Positions 58,246 through 64,000 of a stretch of 64,000 nucleotides of DNA are shown here, in pieces (the stretch's first letter is position 1; each line of letters begins with the position of its first letter). The notes under the pieces are model-generated. The model ran no database searches and was not told the DNA's origin. It saw only the letters and a program-made list of their open reading frames with translations. This DNA is from Cercopithifilaria johnstoni (lineage: Eukaryota > Nematoda > Chromadorea > Rhabditida > Onchocercidae). The position numbers and the translations under genes are program-made. The stretch lies in assembly GCA_916381525.1 (NCBI GenBank), contig CAKAEH010001503.1, positions 149,130 to 213,129 of the forward strand, given 5' to 3'.

Positions 58246-61200
58246 TTATACCAAAAATTTTAAAGCGAAAGCTTGAAGTTTGAAGTTTGAACGCACGTCT
58301 TTGAATCCATTTAATGTTATAATTTTCAATCGCTTGATTGGTTTCTGTATTTCAGCTCTTTTGTGAACTACCACTACTAATGAATTCGTTTTCTCTATCT
58401 CTTGATTTTCAACCTGGAATGATGATGGCCTAACCTGAAAGTTGGGAAAGTTCTATAACTTGATTGGAACTCATGTCTGAAAAGATAAAGATAATGATGA
58501 AAAAAATAATAGAACGTTATCTGCTGTGACTAATGGCTACAGTGAAATGAAATTATGACCTTTAGCTACTATTTTGATACTTGAAGAAAGTGAGACGAGT
58601 AATTTAATTACGAGACTGCATTTGGATAACTGCGAATATAACATGAATTAAAGAGTGGCAAAAAAGAAAGAAAGCAAGCAACCTCTAATGGTAAATTTTT
58701 TTCTACTTGATTTTGTTTATTTTCTTCCGATGTGAATTCCTTCCTTACTTGCTGAAATATTAATTTTTAAGGTTGTAGATGATTTTTAAAAGTGAATGAA
58801 TTTCTTCAGGTCAAAATTATCATTGTTGTGATTGCCTAAATTTCCGTTTTCTTGGATAATGCTACCTCACCCGAAATTTAGAGATCATTTAACAATGGAT
58901 TCATTTCCGAGCCTTCTATACTTCTTTAAAGTTACTGCAAATCTTTGAATTTGTAATAGGCATCATGTTTAATCCCTATTTACTGCGTTAATTTGATGTA
59001 ATTATATGTTATATCAAGCATTCAAGTGCGGAAACATGATAGTAGTAATGATTTATGAAAGGCCGTCAGTGATTCAGAATTAACCTGTAACTTTGTTTGC
59101 TTCAGTGATTTGAGACGTCTGTTGAAGCTGGTGGTATTGCTACCGGTTATCAATTTTTTCAAATTGCGCTCCAGCATTTTCGACATTTCTTCAATGGTAC
59201 TTGTTGCTGTTACTTCCTTGAATGAGGCAAATTTTCCGGAGTCTGTCCCAAGTGAGTTTTTGCTTTCCTCTTTATAGCTAACATTATAAATGAGATCATT
59301 CAAATCGTTTCTTTTTTTCAGTATATTATCGCCATTGGATGAATTGACAACAGTAATAGCAGCCGTGTTTCTTGTTTCCTCATCTTTCTTTCTCTTTTTG
59401 TTGTTATCGCCTTCGTTGATAGTTCTTGTCGAACTCATTGTTTCTGCTTCAACATTAATATCTTCGATATGTTCATCTGCTGCGGTAGGCGATGATTCCG
59501 TAGCTAAAAAGGAACATGAAAAGGCTTATGTGATAAGAACTGAGCGTAAATGAAGATTGTAGCCTAGCAGTGCAACCAATCTCTTTCAAAATATTCAAAG
59601 TAAAATTATTGTTTAAAATGGAGTTGTATTTACATTATTCCAAAAGATATATTGTTCAGAATGTTCATAACCTGCCGTTGTTGAGTTTTCTAACTGTTTT
59701 TGTCGTGCTAGTATTGTTGGACAATCGTTTTGTATGTAAATGACGTTATCATTTTCTTCTCGGGTAAATGATGTTGGCTGAGTCATGGCTGATTCGGTGT
59801 TCGTTATGCATGCACTTTCCGTGTAAAAATACATTGCCGACTAAAATGTGTTTCAAGTATTAGAGGACGCATTAAGGGATCCACTATCCTCTTAGAAACA
59901 TCATTCTGATCTATGCGATGGTTTAATCAATCACTCGTGTTAAAATGCTCTATCATCGGTCGCACGCAACAAAAGGCATTTTCCTTGTTCAAAAATAGTA
60001 CACTCAAACTTTCAGCATTTTTCAGAATATCCAATTTTTGAACGACATACCCTACACTGAAAGCGTTCGATGAGGCATTGTTCGATACATTCTTCAATAG
60101 ATCTTGCCATTGAAACATTTTGTGCATATCCAATGATGACAGATTGATCTACCTTCAGGAATCGACTGTCTGCACACTCACTCGATATATCTTCTGTAAT
60201 CTGTTCTTATCAACTTGAACTGCATTACATCTTTCTTGCTCATTTCTATCCCACTGATATACTATCGTTTTCTTTTTTGTTTAATTTATTGTTGCCAAAT
60301 GCCTTTCAGTGAAGTAGAAAGAACTATGTGCATAAGTGAAAAGTGGTGAGTTTTGCTGAGTTATTTCATTTTCTGGTTTTTTTGTTGTTGTTGCTTTTAT
60401 TTTCAAATGATTAAGATATTTTTATTAATTCTAAATTCTAAATTTGATCTTCTTTGTTGAAAATAATATCCTAAATTTCATTGCCAAATTCAATAGCGGA
60501 GAAAACTCATATTTTATGCAAGAAATAATTGCTGAACACATATTCAAAGTTTTAAACTTTGAAATTACTCAGAAGAATTGTTTCATACTCATTATTTACT
60601 AATTGCCCGTATTCTTGATTTTTTTAAGTTCAATTTTCAAATAAATAGTATAATTTAGTTAAGTGAGATTTTGCAAAATTTGGCTAACGTAAACAACTTT
60701 TCAAAATCAGAAAAAATTGAATGTTGTTAAAAAATGGAGTGCAAAGGATGAAACTGAAACCACTTAGGCAAAATTTCTCGAAGAGGCGTTGTCCTGGAGC
60801 AACCATTGTTTGCAAGTCACCTTCCGGGTAGCTTTTGGATCGGAAAATTGTGCATATAAAGGTTGCATGGTCATAAACTGCGGATGCACACAATATCATT
60901 CGACCATTATTATCCTAAAACAAGTATTTATGAATATTTTGCTCATAATACAGGGAAAAGTATTTGGAATAACATAAAATTTAATAGAAGACATTCCTGA
61001 ATTGCTTGAAAAACTTACTTTGTTATTACTGCACATTTTTAAGCAAACTTCCTCAGTAACATCCTCATAGACTAAGGAACTGCTCGATAAAAAACATGTG
61101 TTGTCGGATACAGTGAAAGCAGTCAAACGATTTTCGCAAAACACTAAATATAAGGTCAATTAAATTCATCGATATTCACTATTGTGTTGTATCCCATAAC

Positions 61201-61661
61201 TGCAAAAATTCTTTCAAATCAGTTTCAAAGTGTAAAAAGTTATTTGAGAAAGTAAGCTAATTGTTCCTGTGCATCATGATATTGTTTTCAGCTGAATGAA
61301 TTTTAAAAACAAATTCAACACATTTGGCTAATCATATATACAAAATCTATACAAAAATTAAAATTTTCTAGCCAACACTACCTATAGTGAGCATGAGGAA
61401 GAGATTCGCGGAAACATAAAAAAGGGTAAGAGGTTACGAACGAGTCGCGTTTATCATTCCGCGGAATCCCTCAAAATGAACTGAAATACGAAATCCATTT
61501 GGAGGTAGAAATTTAAAAAATTGCATGATCTCACCTGCAATAGGAAATGAAAAATCTTCTTGTGCATTTTTAGAATCTTCAGTTCTTTTGTCGGCATGGA
61601 TTGAATTGAATGAGAAGAAAACGGCAAAGGAAATGTAACTCAACATGTGAAAACACCGCAT
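58246..61661 (-). CDS. Secreted PAN/apple-domain protein, 9 exons
   Basis: Exons (high to low): 61535-61661, 61019-61143, 60764-60914, 60051-60193, 59949-60008, 59672-59840, 59097-59503, 58683-58751, 58246-58434. Phases fit and sum to 479 residues. Signal peptide MLSYISFAVFFSFNSIHA near the N-terminus; PAN repeat 1 (FCENRLTAFTV ... EEVCLKMCSN ... LFEKFC); PAN repeat 2 (ECADSRFLKVDQ ... EECIEQCLIERFQC ... GKCLLLRATD ... YFYTESAC). A long Ser/Thr/Lys/Glu-rich tail follows (KKRKKDEETRN), with no transmembrane helix. PAN domains bind proteins or glycans outside the cell; the partner is unknown. Two boundaries are odd: an intron of only 42 bases (60009-60050), needed to avoid an in-frame TGA, and a probable GC donor at 59948-59947. 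The last two exons fit in phase but have no homology support. Confidence 0.7.
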
Positions 61662-61870
61662 TGAAATGATATTAACGGGCAGCTGGATAAATTTGAACAC
61701 GGAAGAAATCTTCGAAGTGAAAGAGAAAAGGCCTAGAAGATTGTGCTTCGAATGTACACACAATACCAGTGGAAACAAAACAAGTGATAAGAGATCGTAG
61801 AAAATGGATTAAAGGATAAGGGGCAAAGCCTTAAAAAGAGACGTAGATGTACACACCACTCCTAACACTC

Positions 61871-62095
61871 CTACAGCACATAATGTTCTGGGTCATCACC
61901 TAAATTTCTATGACAGAATTTTGAATCGAATTGATTTTGAAGTGAATTGAAATAACAACAACGGTCGCCACCCAGCAATTTTCTCATACCCCTTTGAATT
62001 CCCACTTTTCGGATGTATCCGGATGTGATTGCTACAGCTGCAGTTACGACGCCGACTCCAAATATTATCATTTTCCGTGCTTGTTCGCCGGTCAT
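61871..62095 (-). CDS. Small unrecognised membrane protein
   Basis: ORF from ATG 62095 to TAG 61871. MTGEQARKMIIFGVGVV starts a hydrophobic helix (IIFGVGVVTAAVAITSGY), followed by a basic stretch (RKVGIQRGMRKLLG). The ORF is continuous (74 residues), but 61900-61971 is a possible 72-base intron (GTGGCG...TTTAG), whose removal gives ...RKLLGDDPEHYVL, 50 residues. The frame is open upstream of the ATG to an acceptor-like site near 62140, so more exons may exist. The single helix with a basic flank suggests a small membrane, perhaps mitochondrial, protein; this is inference only. Confidence 0.45.
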   Translation of the reverse strand: MTGEQARKMIIFGVGVVTAAVAITSGYIRKVGIQRGMRKLLGGDRCCYFNSLQNQFDSKFCHRNLGDDPEHYVL

Positions 62096-62982
62096 TTCGG
62101 ATTTTGTCAGTGCGGAAGCAGTGACAACACTCGAAAATACATTACAACATTAATGATTCCCAATTTCGTCATTGCACAGTTTACTTATCCACTTGGGAAA
62201 CTCTCGTCGCATCTGCAAATGTTCGAATTTCGGCAATAATTAAAACTTATCCATATATTTTTGCGAAGTTATTAAATTTTCCAAATATTTTCAGTCGTTA
62301 TCCCCAAAAATGTGAAAGGAAGGAGAAAGAGTAAGATTTGGAATGAATAAATTGTTGTCAACTTAAGACCAGAGTTATATGTAAACTTCAAGCGAGATCT
62401 AGATTTGAGGGATCTGACATACTCTAGTAAGCGGCAAAAGGATGTGAAGTGTCTGCCGTTTCGATTACAGTGCTCATTGAAGTGACTGCTACTGTTGCTA
62501 CTACTGCTGCTGACGTTTTTACTGTTGGAGCTTTCAACCAACCAAAATTCGACGTTGACACCCAATTTTATTATACCTCATGCAAGTATTGCATTACCAG
62601 CCAAAATTTTCTGCAAGTTTCCCGAGATTCCATAGAACGTACGGCGTTAAAGGATGATGAAATAATTAGTGGAATACCTGTTGTAACAGATATTAATTAT
62701 TAATCAACAATTTTGATTTTCTTTAATGATCCCACAGTTAATCTAAAATAAGCGACATATATTGCCTTTTGAAAGCGCTGTTTGTGAAACAACGTCTGCT
62801 CGTAAAGCAACATAGCAAGAGCGGTTATTATGCAAAGGCTGATGTTTACGAATTGAAATAGAAGCTTGTTTTGTAGGACACTTCCAGGTATTTAGCGACA
62901 TGGTACAGATAGCCTATTTTACGCATGAATTTTGCTGAACTATGAAATGAAGATACAGCAGATATTAAGTTGAGAAGTTCTA
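62096..62982. other. Ambiguous region, open on both strands
   Basis: At 62449-62703 the plus strand is open for 84 codons (TATVATTAADVFTVGAF, then QVSRDSIERTALKDD). On the minus strand one frame is poly-Ser and another reads WLKAPTVKTSAAVVATVAV. The GCT/ACT-repeat composition makes all of these open, and I cannot say which, if any, is translated. Confidence 0.35.
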
Positions 62983-63153
62983 ATGATGTTGTCATTCATA
63001 TCAATGATATTACCATCCAGTACAGTATTAGGCACGGATACTGAAGGATGGATGCCAAATATATATCCGAATCCACGTTTGAATTTCACACAATGCCACA
63101 CATGGCTTGAATGTGCACGTTGTAATCCGGATCGCATCCTTATTGATCAATAG
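62983..63153 (+). CDS. Short plus-strand ORF or C-terminal exon, unrecognised
   Basis: ATG 62983 to TAG 63151-63153, 56 codons: hydrophobic start (MMLSFISMILPSS), then WMPNIYPNPRLNFTQCHTW and a CxxC (ECARCNPDR). It contains an N-F-T sequon and three Cys, as expected of a secreted peptide or the end of an extracellular domain. It could also be the last exon of a gene whose upstream exons lie in the ambiguous region to the left. No family is recognised. Confidence 0.35.
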   Translation: MMLSFISMILPSSTVLGTDTEGWMPNIYPNPRLNFTQCHTWLECARCNPDRILIDQ

Positions 63154-63795
63154 TCCTATGGTTTTAATCAAGCCATATCTTAGATCGGAAAGTTTCATTT
63201 AATATTTCATAAAAATTTTAATCGCGAATATAAATTCAGTTTCAAATTGTTTTAATGCTGAAACAGTTCGGTCATTTCTACAATGAAAACATAGTAGAAA
63301 AGTGTCCTTAAAACGATACTGGACCGCCGCAAATATGTTGTTCAACGAAGCGTATTCAAATGCAATTAAACCAAACAACAATGACTAGCGAAGATATCTT
63401 AGTAGTCTGTTTCATAATTGCCAAAAATTTTTGGGAGAAATTCTCAATATGAACCTAAGTTTTTCATGATTAGGCTTGAAATTTCGAGGGAGAGCAAAAG
63501 TACTTAAAAATCGAATGCTTTCATTAATGGAGCAAAATTGTCAAAGAATTTGATTTGGAATCAGAATTTTGCAGCAATTTTATCATTGTTCTACGTGTGG
63601 AGAGATGCTATCATACGAGTAATATTTTTTTTCGCTTTTTCTTCTCAAAAAAAAAGGCCTCCTTTAAAAAAAGCTAATTAATGAAGAAGGACAAAAGAAT
63701 CTGAGAATTTTTAAAAAAGAAAAGTAAAAAAAAATCATTGGTAGATTGAACAAGACTTCCAGCTACCTGATTACTTCCTGAGTGGTAAGTTAAAA
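63154..63795. other. Intergenic, no gene seen
   Basis: AT-rich with purine runs near 63630-63730. The ORF on the minus strand (63199-63381) looks like chance. Confidence 0.5.
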
Positions 63796-63882
63796 ATGTA
63801 TAATGACTTGTTCAAGGGATTATATGAAGGCTTGAACGATGTTATGACCGAATTGACTCAAAAGATTATCGAACATTTTAAT
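63796..63882 (+). CDS. First exon of a gene running off the window
   Basis: ATG 63796 opens MYNDLFKGLYEGLNDVM and reads 29 codons to a good donor (AAT|GTAAGC) in phase 0. It is amphipathic and probably helical. The remainder lies beyond 64000, so the product cannot be named. The end of the window (CTTTCTGTAG) resembles an approaching acceptor. Confidence 0.45.
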
Positions 63883-64000
63883 GTAAGCCTAGTTTAGCAC
63901 ATTTATAATTTGTATTGGTCGATTGAAATCTTGAAATCATTTTCAAAAACCTTTCATGTACAACGAATCTAACAACAAATCGGCGGCGCTCTTTCTGTAG

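Noticed and set aside
59290..59553. Plus-strand 87-codon ORF
   Set aside because: Antisense shadow of the large Ser/Lys-rich exon of the PAN-protein gene.
1..64000. Viral, retrotransposon, CRISPR, rRNA or tRNA features
   Set aside because: No reverse transcriptase, integrase, transposase or capsid motifs, no spaced direct repeats, and no cloverleaf noticed on either strand; a tRNA scan and repeat search would settle it.

Overview
This is a single stretch of AT-rich, intron-rich animal DNA. The gene content (cuticle-type PAN/ZP protein, trehalase, Gi/o-class G-alpha, P5B ATPase), introns of roughly 80-600 bases with short TTTCAG-like acceptors, and acceptor sites lying 10-22 bases upstream of several start codons (spliced-leader style) all point to a nematode. 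The sparse, AT-rich layout looks like a spirurid or filarial-type genome. The species call is inference. I saw no rRNA, tRNA, CRISPR array, transposase, reverse transcriptase or viral gene.

Layout, left to right: (1) a five-exon plus-strand ZCCHC24-like zinc-finger gene (142-2581); (2) an unrecognised two-exon minus-strand fragment (5092-5763) beside a small GC-rich repeat island; (3) a complete 11-exon trehalase on the minus strand (11730-14978); (4) a complete PAN-plus-ZP apical matrix gene of the NOAH/NompA type on the minus strand (17611-22872); (5) a complete 354-residue G-alpha i/o subunit on the minus strand (26165-28361); (6) a 16-exon SLC5-type sodium-coupled transporter on the minus strand (31631-35815); (7) a 12-exon SLC7/LAT-type amino acid transporter light chain on the plus strand (41008-44074), head to head with (6); (8) a roughly 24-exon P5B-type ATPase (ATP13A2/3 class) on the minus strand (46889-53638, with a likely further 5' exon to about 54078); (9) a nine-exon secreted PAN/apple protein on the minus strand (58246-61661); (10) a small unrecognised membrane-protein ORF on the minus strand (61871-62095), a short plus-strand ORF (62983-63153), and the first exon of a plus-strand gene leaving the window (63796-63882). 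The genes do not form a pathway or operon. They are ordinary separately spaced nematode genes, with intergenic stretches of 2-6 kb.

Gene models were built by hand from splice signals. For the main genes every exon-exon phase was checked: trehalase sums to 594 residues, NOAH-like to 742, G-alpha to 354, SLC5 to 565, SLC7 to 481, the P5B core to 1129 from an internal Met, and the PAN protein to 479. Noteworthy points are: at least three introns that must begin with GC instead of GT (two in trehalase, one in G-alpha); a decayed, phase-preserving copy of the trehalase signature-1 coding segment inside a trehalase intron; a trehalase signature 1 lacking its usual Arg and Glu; a phase-neutral 24-base possible microexon beside the catalytic hinge motif of the P5B ATPase; and a MITE-like inverted repeat at about 29.6 kb.
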